DNA of 38,675 nt, taken from the NCBI GenBank assembly GCA_023431405.1, contig JAEYVZ010000098.1:1-38675 (forward strand), read 5' to 3'. The notes beneath the pieces were generated by a model. It saw nothing but the letters and a program-made list of their open reading frames with translations, was not told the origin of the DNA and did not search any database. Within the stretch, counting starts at the first letter, position 1. The number at the start of each line of letters is the position of its first letter. Source of the DNA: Actinomycetes bacterium. Its GTDB lineage: Bacteria; Actinomycetota; Actinomycetes; Actinomycetales; Microbacteriaceae. Positions 8,077 through 16,647 of the stretch are shown in pieces. The translations under genes and the position numbers were made by a program.

Positions 8077-9944
8077 GCGCCTCGGCCACCCCCTCCCTGC
8101 GCGACCGCCTGCTGAGCGACCGCGTCTGGAAGATCGGCACCCGCGTGATCCTCGTGATCGCTGCGGTCGTGCTGGTGCTGTTCCCCCTGTCGCCCTCGGC
8201 GTCCGCGCAGAACACCGTCATCCTGGCGCTGGTGCTGGCCATCGGGGCGTCGGGCCTGAACATCATCACCGGCTACGCGGGCTACCTGTCGCTCAGCCAG
8301 GGCGCGTTCCTCGGCATCGGCGCCTACATCACGGCGGTCCTCACGCGGGTCGCGCCCGACGTGAGCCCGTTCGTGTGGATGCCGCTGTCGGGCATCGGCG
8401 CGGCGCTCATCGCGATGCTGCTCGCCCTCGTGACCTACCGTTCGCGCGGGCCGTCGTTCGTCATCATCACCATCGCGTTCCTCTTCCTCGTGCAGTTCGT
8501 GGCGATCGAGTGGACCGAGGTCACCAACGGCAGCGCCGGCATCACGCTGCCCCTGCCCGACTGGCCGCGGGAGTGGCGCAACTGGCCGTTCCATCTGATC
8601 CTCGTGGCGCTGCTGGCGGTGTCGGTGTGGATGTCGTGGCTGATCCGCCGCACGAAGTTCGGCACCGGACTGATCGCGATCCGCGAAGACGAGGGCAAGG
8701 CCGGCACGATCGGTGTCAACGCCCCCATCTACAAGGTGCTCGCGTTCGGCCTGAGCGCGGTGTTCGTCGGCATGGCCGGCTCGGTGTACGGCTACTACCT
8801 GTCGTTCGTCGACCCGGTGGGGATGTTCTCGATCATCATCAGCGTGCAGATGGTGCTCGCCGTCATCCTCGGAGGGCGGGGAACGCTCTTCGGACCGGTC
8901 CTGGGCGCATTCCTCATCGAGCCGCTCAACGCGCTCGCCAACAACTCCTTCGGCGGCGGCAACGCCCGGCTCGTGCTGTTCGGCGGACTCCTCGTGCTCC
9001 TGGTGGTGCTGCTGCCGCAGGGCATCATCCCCGGCATCCGCACCCTCCGCGAGAAGCTGCGCAGCCGTGGCTCCGTGGGGCTGTCGGGTGCGCGGCTCGA
9101 ACCTCGACCGGCGGCGGTGGTCGTCGAACGCACGGCGCCTCCGGCCGACGCGCGTCCGCTCCTGGAGGTGCGAGGGCTCCACAAGAGCTTCGGCGGCAAT
9201 CACGCGGTCGACGACTGCTCGTTCACGGTGCCGGAGGGGTCGATCACGGCGCTCATCGGACCGAACGGCTCGGGCAAGACGACCGTGTTCAACCTCATCT
9301 CGGGCACGATGACGGCGGATGCCGGCCAGGTGCTGTTCGATGGCGAGGCGCTCGGTCGCGACCCCTGGTCGCGCGCGCACCGCGGCATCGCCCGCACTTT
9401 CCAGATCACGCGTCTGTTCCGCGAGATGACGGTGCTCGAGAACCTCGTCGCACCGCTGCGCGACTTCTCGTTCCGCCAGCTCGGCCTCGGCGCCGTCAGC
9501 GGCTCGGAGGCCGCCAAGGCGGAGGAGCTGCTCGCGTTCGTCGGCATGTCGGCCTACCGTGACGCACCCGCTTCGTCGCTCAGCTACGGGCAGCAGAAGC
9601 TCGTGGAGCTCGCCCAGGTGCTCATGCTCGAGCCGAAGCTCATCATGCTCGATGAGCCGGCGGGCGGCATCAACCCGACGCTCATCGCTCGCATGGGCGA
9701 CCTCATCCGAGAGCTGAACGCGCAGGGCACGACCTTCCTGCTCGTCGAGCACAACATGCCGTTCGTGCTCGACCTGTGCGATCCGATCCGCGTGCTCGCC
9801 AAGGGCAAGGTGATCGCCGAGGGCCACCCGGACATGATCCAGAAGGATCCCGTCGTCCTCGACGCGTACCTCGGCGACGACTACCTGCTCGACCAGCAGT
9901 CGAAGACCGGCGGCGTGGCCGTCGTGAAGGGAGCGCGGCGATGA
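8073..9944 (+). CDS. ABC transporter LivM permease - LivG ATPase fusion
   Basis: A single 623-residue protein joins a LivM-type permease (residues about 1-330, with NIITGYAGYLSLSQGAFLGI) to a LivG-type ATPase (about 365-623) through a Pro/Arg-rich linker. In the ATPase, Walker A is GPNGSGKT (396-403), the signature is LSYGQQ (503-508) and Walker B ends in Asp527-Glu528 (LIMLDEP). Many relatives encode the two parts separately, although fusions are known. No stop or frameshift is visible at the junction. The ATG overlaps the livH stop (ATGA), and the stop overlaps the next start in the same way. The ATPase half should form a heterodimer with the LivF-type protein downstream. Confidence 0.94.
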   Translation: MSASATPSLRDRLLSDRVWKIGTRVILVIAAVVLVLFPLSPSASAQNTVILALVLAIGASGLNIITGYAGYLSLSQGAFLGIGAYITAVLTRVAPDVSPFVWMPLSGIGAALIAMLLALVTYRSRGPSFVIITIAFLFLVQFVAIEWTEVTNGSAGITLPLPDWPREWRNWPFHLILVALLAVSVWMSWLIRRTKFGTGLIAIREDEGKAGTIGVNAPIYKVLAFGLSAVFVGMAGSVYGYYLSFVDPVGMFSIIISVQMVLAVILGGRGTLFGPVLGAFLIEPLNALANNSFGGGNARLVLFGGLLVLLVVLLPQGIIPGIRTLREKLRSRGSVGLSGARLEPRPAAVVVERTAPPADARPLLEVRGLHKSFGGNHAVDDCSFTVPEGSITALIGPNGSGKTTVFNLISGTMTADAGQVLFDGEALGRDPWSRAHRGIARTFQITRLFREMTVLENLVAPLRDFSFRQLGLGAVSGSEAAKAEELLAFVGMSAYRDAPASSLSYGQQKLVELAQVLMLEPKLIMLDEPAGGINPTLIARMGDLIRELNAQGTTFLLVEHNMPFVLDLCDPIRVLAKGKVIAEGHPDMIQKDPVVLDAYLGDDYLLDQQSKTGGVAVVKGARR

Positions 9945-10723
9945 TCCGTCTCGAAGGAGTCGTGGCCGGCTACGGCGGCGGCAACGTGCTGCAAGGCGTG
10001 ACGCTCGAGGTCAACGCCGGGGAGCTGGGCTGCATCGTCGGCCCGAACGGCGCCGGCAAGTCCACCGTGCTGCGTGTGGTCAGCGGTCTGCTGTCGCCCT
10101 CGGCGGGAAGCGTGCACCTCGAGGGGGAGGACATCACCGGTCTGCCTCCTCACGAAGTGCTCGCCCGCGGCGTCACCCAGGTGCCGCAGACGAACGGGCT
10201 GTTCTCCAACCTCACCGTGCGCGACAACATCCTCATGGGCGCCTACGTGATCCGGCGTCAGCGGGCACTCGTCAAGGAGCGGTACGACCGCGTGCTCGAC
10301 CTGTTCCCGCTCGTGAAGGACCGCACGGGCATCAAGTGCGGCAACCTGTCGGGCGGCCAGCGGCGGATGGTCGAGTTCGCCCGCTCGCTCATGCTCGACC
10401 CGAAGCTCGTGCTCCTCGACGAGCCGTCGCTCGGACTCGATCCGAAGTCGCTCGGCGTCATCGACGAAGCCGTCGCCATCATGCTGCAGGCCGGCAAAGC
10501 GGTGCTCATGGTCGAGCAGAACGTCCGCTTCGGCCTGCGCATGGCCAACGTCGGCATCGTCATGGAGAGCGGTCGCGTGCTGATGACCGCCCCGGCCGAC
10601 CAAGTCCTCGACGATCCTGAGATCGCCGACCTCTACTTCGGCGGCGCCGTCCGCAAGGATCTGGCATCCGATGACGCCGCCACAGCCGAAGACCCCACCA
10701 AGAAAGAAGGAAGCACACTATGA
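9941..10723 (+). CDS. ABC transporter ATP-binding protein, LivF type
   Basis: This 260-residue ATPase has Walker A GPNGAGKST (34-42), signature LSGGQ (136-140), Walker B VLLDEPS (157-163) and the LivF-type ending ADLYFGG. With the LivG half upstream it powers import. The start overlaps the previous stop (ATGA). A frame open further upstream is ignored because it would run through the fusion gene. The C terminus (about residues 235-260) is acidic and Lys-rich and extends past the usual family end. Its stop codon overlaps the start of a dehydrogenase gene. Confidence 0.94.
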   Translation: MIRLEGVVAGYGGGNVLQGVTLEVNAGELGCIVGPNGAGKSTVLRVVSGLLSPSAGSVHLEGEDITGLPPHEVLARGVTQVPQTNGLFSNLTVRDNILMGAYVIRRQRALVKERYDRVLDLFPLVKDRTGIKCGNLSGGQRRMVEFARSLMLDPKLVLLDEPSLGLDPKSLGVIDEAVAIMLQAGKAVLMVEQNVRFGLRMANVGIVMESGRVLMTAPADQVLDDPEIADLYFGGAVRKDLASDDAATAEDPTKKEGSTL

Positions 10724-11649
10724 CCGACAACCTGCCTACCATCGGATGGATCGGCGCCGGACGCATGGGCGCCCAGCTGATCCAGCGACTGCTGGCTGCC
10801 GGGTACGACGTCGCCGTCTACAACCGCACCGCCTCGAAGGTGCAGCCGCTCGTCGATGCGGGAGCGACCCACGTCGCCCGCCCGGTCGACCTCGCAGACC
10901 GCGACATCGTCTTCAGCATGGTGTCTGCCGACAAGGACCTCGAAGCCGTCCTCCTCGGACCCGACGGCCTCCTCACCGGCGACAAGGGCCCCCGCATCGT
11001 CTCCGACGTGTCGACCGTCTCGGTCGCCACGAGCGAGAAGGTGCGTGCGGCGGCCAAGGAGAAGGGCACCGAGTTCCTCGCGACCCCGGTGTCGGGAAAC
11101 CCCGCCGTCATCGCCGCGGGCAAGCTCACCGTCGCCGTCTCCGGTCCGCGCGCGGTGTTCGACGAGGTCGAGCCCGTCCTCCAGGTCTTCGGCCGGGGCG
11201 TCACCTACGTGGGTGAGGGCGAGGTCGCCCGCCTCGTGAAGATCGCACACAACGTGTTCCTCGGCGTCGTGACCCAGTCGCTCGCCGAGATCACCGTGCT
11301 CGCTCAGAAGGGCGGCGTGTCGCGCGAGGCGTTCCTGACGTTCCTCAACGACTCGGTCATGGGCTCGGTGTTCACCGGCTACAAGACCCCCGCGTTCGTG
11401 AACCTCGACTTCACGCCGACGTTCACCATGCCGCTCCTGCAGAAGGACTTCGACCTGGGCCTGGATGCCGCCTACCGCCTCGGCGCCCCGATGCCGATCG
11501 CGTCGGCGACCCGTCAGATCGTCGCCCAGGAGGTGGGCGCGGGAAACACGGAGCAGGACTTCGCGACGCTCCTGCTCACGGTCGCGCGCGGCGCGGGCCT
11601 CGACCTCGAGTCGGAGAACGCGGACGTCACCGACGGACTGAACGACTGA
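10720..11649 (+). CDS. NAD(P)-dependent oxidoreductase, 3-hydroxyisobutyrate dehydrogenase family
   Basis: The 309-residue protein belongs to the beta-hydroxyacid dehydrogenase family, cytoplasmic enzymes that oxidise 3-hydroxy acids or reduce the matching semialdehydes. The Rossmann motif is IGWIGAGRMG (Gly12, Gly14, Gly17). The substrate-site segment reads TPVSGNP (residues 122-128; usually DAPVSGG), and the catalytic Lys174 with Asn178 lies in RLVKIAHNVF. Length is typical. Its ATG overlaps the last codon and stop of the ABC ATPase gene (ATGA), so import and this oxidation step are translationally coupled. This suggests that the imported compound, or an early product, is its substrate. The altered DAPVSGG segment (TPVSGNP) leaves the substrate open. 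Confidence 0.9.
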   Translation: MTDNLPTIGWIGAGRMGAQLIQRLLAAGYDVAVYNRTASKVQPLVDAGATHVARPVDLADRDIVFSMVSADKDLEAVLLGPDGLLTGDKGPRIVSDVSTVSVATSEKVRAAAKEKGTEFLATPVSGNPAVIAAGKLTVAVSGPRAVFDEVEPVLQVFGRGVTYVGEGEVARLVKIAHNVFLGVVTQSLAEITVLAQKGGVSREAFLTFLNDSVMGSVFTGYKTPAFVNLDFTPTFTMPLLQKDFDLGLDAAYRLGAPMPIASATRQIVAQEVGAGNTEQDFATLLLTVARGAGLDLESENADVTDGLND

Positions 11650-11656
11650 TCCTGCG

Positions 11657-12745
11657 ATGACGACCCAGATCCCGGCGACCATGCGCGCCGCCGTGCTCCA
11701 TGGCCGCCGGGATCTGCGTGTCGAGGAGGTCGAGACCCCTGTCCCCGCGCCCGGCGAGCTCCTGATCGCCGTCACCGCCGTGGGTGTGTGCGGCACCGAC
11801 GCGGGGGAGTGGGCACACGGCCCCCGGCTCCTCCCGGTGGAGGTGCGCCACCCCGTCACGGGGCACCTCGGCCCGCTCACGATGGGGCACGAGTTCGCCG
11901 GCCGCGTCGTGGGCGTCGGCGCCGGCGTCGACCCGGATTGGGAGGGGCGGCTCGTGGCATCCTGCGGCGCGGCGCCGTGCGGTGAATGCGCCCTGTGCCG
12001 CAGCGGCCGCTCGAACGTGTGCCGCCGGTACTCGTCGGTGGGGCTTCACCGTCCGGGAGCCCTCGCCCGCTTCGTCACGGCCCCGGTCGCCAGCTGCGTC
12101 GACGCCGACGCATGGGGCCTCGGCGAGCATGAGGCCGCCCTCGTGCAGCCGATGTCGATCGCCGTGCACTCCGCCCGCCGCTCCGGGGCCCGCAAGGGCG
12201 ATGTCGCGGTGGTGCAGGGAGTCGGCGGCATCGGCGCCTTCCTCATCCACGTGCTCGTCGATCTCGGCGTGCGCGTCGTGGCCGTCGATCTCGATCCCGA
12301 GCGGCTGCGTCTTGCGGTCGACCTCGGTGCCCACACCGTCGTGCTGGCGGGTACCGACACCGCCGCCGCGGAGATCGCGGCCTCGTGGGGGGAGGAGATT
12401 CCCGTCTTCTTCGAGGTCACCGGTTCGGAGCGCGGCATGAACCTCGCGATCGACATCGTGCCGATGGGAACGACGATCGTCGCCGTCGGCATCGCGAAGG
12501 CCCCCGCGCCGGTGGATCTCGGCCGGGTGACCGTGCGGGAGCTGACCCTCGTCGGCACCAACGCAATGGTGCGAGAGACCGACCTCGACGACGCCGCACG
12601 CCTCGTCGCTGCGCGCGCCGGAAGGTGGGATGCCGTCACCGCCGCGCCCATCCCGTTCGACGAGCTCGTCGACGGTGCGCTTCGCCCCATCTCGGAGGGG
12701 CGCCCACCGGCGGTAAAGTCGCTCGTGCTGCCACCGGCATCCTGA
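11657..12745 (+). CDS. Zinc-dependent alcohol dehydrogenase (MDR family)
   Basis: The 362-residue protein is a medium-chain dehydrogenase. Catalytic zinc ligands include Cys45 (VCGTD) and His78-Glu79 (GHEF). A structural zinc site is formed by Cys108, Cys111, Cys114 and Cys122 (CGEC-x2-C-x7-C spacing). The NAD-binding loop is VVQGVGGIGAF. It resembles the threonine/sorbitol/butanediol dehydrogenase branch and should oxidise a secondary alcohol or polyol in the cytoplasm; the exact substrate is unknown. It follows the hydroxyacid dehydrogenase gene by seven bases and belongs to the same operon. Confidence 0.92.
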   Translation: MTTQIPATMRAAVLHGRRDLRVEEVETPVPAPGELLIAVTAVGVCGTDAGEWAHGPRLLPVEVRHPVTGHLGPLTMGHEFAGRVVGVGAGVDPDWEGRLVASCGAAPCGECALCRSGRSNVCRRYSSVGLHRPGALARFVTAPVASCVDADAWGLGEHEAALVQPMSIAVHSARRSGARKGDVAVVQGVGGIGAFLIHVLVDLGVRVVAVDLDPERLRLAVDLGAHTVVLAGTDTAAAEIAASWGEEIPVFFEVTGSERGMNLAIDIVPMGTTIVAVGIAKAPAPVDLGRVTVRELTLVGTNAMVRETDLDDAARLVAARAGRWDAVTAAPIPFDELVDGALRPISEGRPPAVKSLVLPPAS

Positions 12746-12829
12746 TCTGCTTCCGCATCGACGCGGAGCGGGAATGATCCTGGCCGGTGCGCGGGTTGCT
12801 GACAGAGACGCCACTCGAAAGGACATCCC

Positions 12830-13468
12830 ATGGTCGCGATCGCTGTTCTCGGAGGAACCGGCTACGCCGGACGCCACATCGTCGCGGAGGGGGTGCGCCG
12901 CGGCCACACGATGCTCTCCATCGCCCGCAGCGTGCCGTCCGAGCGGGTCGAGGGCGCGACCTACGTCGAGGGCTCGCTCCTCGATGTGCCCGAGCTCGCC
13001 GCTCAGCTGACCGGAGTCGATGTCGTGGTCTCGGCGATCGCGCCCCGCGGCGACATGCTCGGTCAGGTGCGCCCCAACCTGCAGGCGCTGTTCTCCGTGC
13101 TGCCCGAAGACGTCCGCGTCGGGGTCATCGGAGGGGCGGGCGGAAGCCTCGTCGCCCCCGGCGGGCCGCGCGTGGTCGACAGCGGGTTCCCCGAGGAGTT
13201 CAAGGCCGAGGCGCTGGAGGCGATCGGCGTGCTCGAAGACCTCGAAGCAGACCAGTCGGGTCGCGACTGGTTCTTCATCCACCCGGCGGGCGGCTTCGGC
13301 GCCTGGAACCCCGGTGAGCGCACCGGCACCTACCGCGACGGCGGCGATGTCATCGTCACCGACGACAAGGGCGAGTCGTTCATCTCCGGCGCCGATCTCG
13401 GGGTCGCGGTGATCGACGAGATCGAGAACCCCCGGCACTCGCGCGAGCGCTTCACCGTCGGGTACTGA
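12830..13468 (+). CDS. NAD(P)-binding oxidoreductase, atypical SDR / YwnB-like
   Basis: The 212-residue protein starts with a Rossmann loop VAIAVLGGTGYAGRHIV and has VVSAIAPRGD and VIGGAGGSLVAPGG. This is the pattern of NAD(P)H-binding atypical short-chain dehydrogenases such as YwnB and the NmrA-like group. No classical Tyr-x3-Lys motif is evident. It may be a reductase or a redox-sensing protein. The ATG has GAAAGGA about 8 bases upstream. It is 84 bases after the alcohol dehydrogenase gene and is probably the last gene of the operon. The following gene converges on it. Confidence 0.85.
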   Translation: MVAIAVLGGTGYAGRHIVAEGVRRGHTMLSIARSVPSERVEGATYVEGSLLDVPELAAQLTGVDVVVSAIAPRGDMLGQVRPNLQALFSVLPEDVRVGVIGGAGGSLVAPGGPRVVDSGFPEEFKAEALEAIGVLEDLEADQSGRDWFFIHPAGGFGAWNPGERTGTYRDGGDVIVTDDKGESFISGADLGVAVIDEIENPRHSRERFTVGY

Positions 13469-13495
13469 CGCCTTTTCAGCGGCGCCGGGCGGCCG

Positions 13496-13813
13496 TCACG
13501 CCGTGAGGGTCGACCCGTCGCCCAGCGGGAGCTGTGCCGCGTGACGCTCCGCGATCATCCACCCGAGGTGCGACTCGTAGACGGCCTTGTGGGCGGGGTG
13601 GTCGAGATACCCGGCGAGCGCGTCCTCATCGTCGACGATCGCTGCCACGGCATAGTCGGCCGTGCTCGGCCGCACCCGCAGGTTCGGCCCGGCGATGTAG
13701 GAGCGCAGTTCCGGGATGCCGGAAGCCATCTCGGTGAGCGCCGCCGTCAGGGCGGCGACGTCGTCGTCGGTCACCGTGTCGATCCAGGTGAACGCGGCCA
13801 GGTGCAGGATCAC
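13496..13813 (-). CDS. Dabb (stress-responsive alpha/beta-barrel) domain protein
   Basis: This 105-residue protein has the Dabb pattern: ILHLAAFTWIDTVTDDDVAA at the start, a central IPELRSYIAGPNLR, and a late segment with YLDHPAHKAVYESHLGWMI. Dabb proteins are small dimeric barrels; some are cyclases or heme or polyketide enzymes, many have no known role. The GTG start is supported by a perfect AGGAGG (13818-13823 on the complement) four bases upstream. It converges on the end of the catabolic operon with a 27-base gap. It could be part of the pathway or unrelated. Confidence 0.85.
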   Translation of the reverse strand: MILHLAAFTWIDTVTDDDVAALTAALTEMASGIPELRSYIAGPNLRVRPSTADYAVAAIVDDEDALAGYLDHPAHKAVYESHLGWMIAERHAAQLPLGDGSTLTA

Positions 13814-13857
13814 GGAGCCTCCTCTGTCGGCGTGATCCTGCCAGGCTAGCGGAGCCG

Positions 13858-15168
13858 TCAGACGAGGTCGCGCCAGTCGACACCTTCGCTGTCGTCTTCG
13901 TCTTCGGTCTCGATCGAGCCGGTGACGACGGGCAGCGCCATCGTCTCGGTGGGCGGGCCCATGACGGTCGCCTCGTCGCGGCGGTGGCGCAGCACGTCGT
14001 CGATGTAGGAAGAGACGACCTCTGCGATCGGAACAGACGTGCCGCGCGCCTGCGACATGTACCACCGGTGTTCGAGCACCTGGTGGAACACCTCGGCCGG
14101 CTCGAGCTTGGCGCGCAGGTCGTAGGGGATCGATTTGATGACCGGCTCGAACACGCGGGTGACCCACTCGTGGGCGACCATCTCCTCATCCGACCCGAGA
14201 CGTGAGACGCGGGCGCGGAACTCGTCCATGTCGTTGAGCAGGCGGCGCGCCTGGTTCTCCTGCACGTCGAGACCGGTCAGCCGCAGGAGGCGGCGTTGGT
14301 GGTGGCCGGCATCCACGACCTTCGGCTGGATCGATACGCGGGTGCCGTCGGAGATCGTCTGGATCGACATCTCGCCGATGTCGAAGCCGAGGTCGTTGAG
14401 GCGCTGCACGCGCTCGGTGAGCCGCCACGACTCGTTGACGGGGAACGTCTCCTGGTCGTTCAGGGCGCCCCACAGCGACCAGTACGACGACAGGATGCGG
14501 TCGGCGATCTCGACGGCGTCGATGCCGCGCTCGAGGCGTCCGCCGGCTTCGAGGTCCATGATCTCGCCGGCGATGTTCGTGCGGGCAACGTCGAGGTCGT
14601 GTTCCCGCTGTCCGCGGGTGAGGCCTCGCTCGTGCAGTTCGCCGGTCTCCGCGTCGACGAGGTAGGCGGCGAAGGCGCCGGCGTCGCGGCGGAAGAGGGT
14701 GTTCGACAGCGAGACGTCGCCCCAGAAGAACCCGATGTTGTGGAGGCGCACGAGCAGGACGGCGAGGGCGTCGACGAGCCTGCCGGCCGTGTCGGGACGC
14801 AGCACCTGCGTGAACAGGGCACGGTAGGGGAGCGAGAAGCGCAGGTGGGCGGTGACCAGCGCGGCCGGCAGCGGCTCGCCCTTCGGGGTGCGGCGTCCGT
14901 CGATCACCGCGACACGTTCGACGCACGGGACGTCGAGGCGGGCGAGGGCGCCCAGCGTCTCATACTCCCGTCGGGCCATCTCCGCCGTGGTCTCCTTGAC
15001 CGCCACGACGCGGCCCGACAGGTTCGCGAAACGCACCAGGTGTCGTGAGATGCCCTTCGGGAGCGACACGATCGTCTCGCTCGGCCATTCGTCGAGACCC
15101 GTCGACCACGGGAGAGACAGCAGCCCTGCGTCGACGCTCCGGGCGGTGATCGTCAGCGACTCGACCAT
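13858..15168 (-). CDS. DUF4032 family protein, protein-kinase-like fold
   Basis: The 436-residue protein matches the DUF4032 family. The N-terminal half shows kinase-fold marks: VVAVKET with Lys58, the loop FFWGDVSLSNTLF with Asp151 and Asn156 (like the HxD...N catalytic loop), and YLVDAETGE with Asp172 (like DFG). This recalls lipopolysaccharide-kinase-like proteins. The C-terminal half is helical and contains the uncharacterised DUF4032 region. There is no signal peptide or membrane segment. I start at the ATG at 15168 because GAGAGGAAC lies just upstream; an in-frame start at 15222 adds an Arg-rich tail of low likelihood. It lies downstream of the sugar ABC ATPase, on the same strand but after a hairpin. 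The substrate is unknown. Confidence 0.88.
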   Translation of the reverse strand: MVESLTITARSVDAGLLSLPWSTGLDEWPSETIVSLPKGISRHLVRFANLSGRVVAVKETTAEMARREYETLGALARLDVPCVERVAVIDGRRTPKGEPLPAALVTAHLRFSLPYRALFTQVLRPDTAGRLVDALAVLLVRLHNIGFFWGDVSLSNTLFRRDAGAFAAYLVDAETGELHERGLTRGQREHDLDVARTNIAGEIMDLEAGGRLERGIDAVEIADRILSSYWSLWGALNDQETFPVNESWRLTERVQRLNDLGFDIGEMSIQTISDGTRVSIQPKVVDAGHHQRRLLRLTGLDVQENQARRLLNDMDEFRARVSRLGSDEEMVAHEWVTRVFEPVIKSIPYDLRAKLEPAEVFHQVLEHRWYMSQARGTSVPIAEVVSSYIDDVLRHRRDEATVMGPPTETMALPVVTGSIETEDEDDSEGVDWRDLV

Positions 15169-15253
15169 GACGTTCCTCTCGCAGCTCCTCGCTCGCGCTG
15201 TTCTCGGTCGACGGGGCAACATCCGGTCGCCGGATCCGTCGCCCGCATGCGCC

Positions 15254-15286
15254 GCGGCGCGGGGGTCTGATGACCCGCCGCGCCGC
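15254..15286. terminator. Hairpin downstream of the ugpC-type gene
   Basis: A 9-bp perfect outer stem (GCGGCGCGG / CCGCGCCGC) continues as GGGT/ACCC with one bulged G and a 6-base loop. It lies between the ABC ATPase gene and the DUF4032 gene. There is no T-tract, so it may be an attenuating or L-shaped terminator. Confidence 0.55.
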
Positions 15287-15307
15287 GTCGCTCGTGGTGG
15301 ATGTGGC

Positions 15308-16411
15308 TCAGGCCGAGACGATCGCCTTGTCCGTGAGGCGCTCGCCCGACTCGGCGTCGAACACGTGCACGTGGCCGGGGATCGGCGCCAGCACGACCTT
15401 CTCGCCGGCGTTCGGGTGGCGGCGACCGTCGACGCGGGCGACGAGGTCGGCGCGCTTGCCGTTGATCTCGGTGTGGCCGTACAGGTAGCCGTCGGCGCCG
15501 AGCTCCTCGACGAGGTCGACGTCGACCGTGATGCCCTGGCCGTCGGCCGGGTTCACGACGATGTCCTCGGGGCGGATGCCGATGGTCACCTGCGAGCCGT
15601 TCGCCTTGCCGAGCGTGTCGGCCTCGACCGCCACGACGGCGGTGCCGAAGCGGACGCCGCCCTCGGCGACGTCGGCTGCGAACAGGTTCATGGCGGGCGA
15701 GCCGATGAAGCCGGCGACGAACACGTTGTTCGGCTTCTCGTACAGGTCGCGCGGGGTGCCGACCTGCTGGAGGATTCCGTCCTTCAGCACCGCGATGCGG
15801 TCGCCCATCGTGAGCGCCTCGGTCTGGTCGTGCGTGACGTAGACGGTGGTGACGCCCAGGCGGCGCTGCAGCGAGGCGATCTGAGTGCGGGTCTGCACGC
15901 GCAGCTTCGCGTCGAGGTTCGACAGCGGCTCGTCCATGAGGAACACCTGCGGCTGGCGGACGATGGCGCGGCCCATGGCGACACGCTGACGCTGACCACC
16001 CGAGAGCGCCTTCGGCTTGCGCGTGAGGTACTGCTCGAGGTCGAGGAGCTTGGCGGCCTCTTCGACGCGCTTGGCGCGCTCCTCCTTGCCGACACCGGCG
16101 ATCTTCAGCGCGAAGCCCATGTTCTCGGCGACCGTCATGTGGGGGTACAGCGCGTAGTTCTGGAACACCATCGCGATGTCGCGGTCCTTCGGCGGGATGT
16201 CGGTGACATCGCGGTCGCCGATGAGGATGCGGCCGGCGTTGACCTCTTCGAGGCCGGCGAGCATGCGCAGCGAGGTGGACTTACCGCAACCGGAGGGGCC
16301 GACGAGGACCAGGAACTCGCCGTCCTCGATCTCGAGGTTCAGCTTGTCGACCGCGGGGCGGGTTCCGCCCGGGTAGAGGCGGGTTGCGTTGTCGAAAGTG
16401 ACGGACGCCAT
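15308..16411 (-). CDS. ugpC: Sugar ABC transporter ATP-binding protein, UgpC/MsiK type
   Basis: The 367-residue ATPase has Walker A GPSGCGKS (38-45), Q-loop Gln84, signature LSGGQ (136-140), Walker B FLMDEP (157-162), switch His194 and a C-terminal TOBE/MalK-type domain (ITIGIRPEDIVV). It is a CUT1-type ATPase. No permease or binding protein is nearby. In actinobacteria such lone genes are often a shared MsiK that energises several sugar importers, so the UgpC name reflects family and not proven substrate. The ATG has GAAGGAG 7 bases upstream. It is divergent from the thioredoxin-fold gene, with 236 bases between them that contain a direct repeat CATGTCG-TCA-CATGTCG but no clear promoter. Confidence 0.94.
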   Translation of the reverse strand: MASVTFDNATRLYPGGTRPAVDKLNLEIEDGEFLVLVGPSGCGKSTSLRMLAGLEEVNAGRILIGDRDVTDIPPKDRDIAMVFQNYALYPHMTVAENMGFALKIAGVGKEERAKRVEEAAKLLDLEQYLTRKPKALSGGQRQRVAMGRAIVRQPQVFLMDEPLSNLDAKLRVQTRTQIASLQRRLGVTTVYVTHDQTEALTMGDRIAVLKDGILQQVGTPRDLYEKPNNVFVAGFIGSPAMNLFAADVAEGGVRFGTAVVAVEADTLGKANGSQVTIGIRPEDIVVNPADGQGITVDVDLVEELGADGYLYGHTEINGKRADLVARVDGRRHPNAGEKVVLAPIPGHVHVFDAESGERLTDKAIVSA

Positions 16412-16647
16412 TGTTTCTTCTCCTTCACCGGCAGGTACGTGCCGGACGATCCGTAGTGAATGGAATGAGCGGGATGACCCCGCACGGCCCCAGGGGACGC
16501 CCGTTCAGTATGGCATGTCGTCACATGTCGAGAGAGAGATTGTCTGGGGTTTTCCCAGGGTGCCTGACTACCATCGGTAGGGATCGCAAGCCCGTGCGAT
16601 CGACCCGGCATCAGGCGATGCCCCCCAACGCTTTCGCAAGAGGTTCC

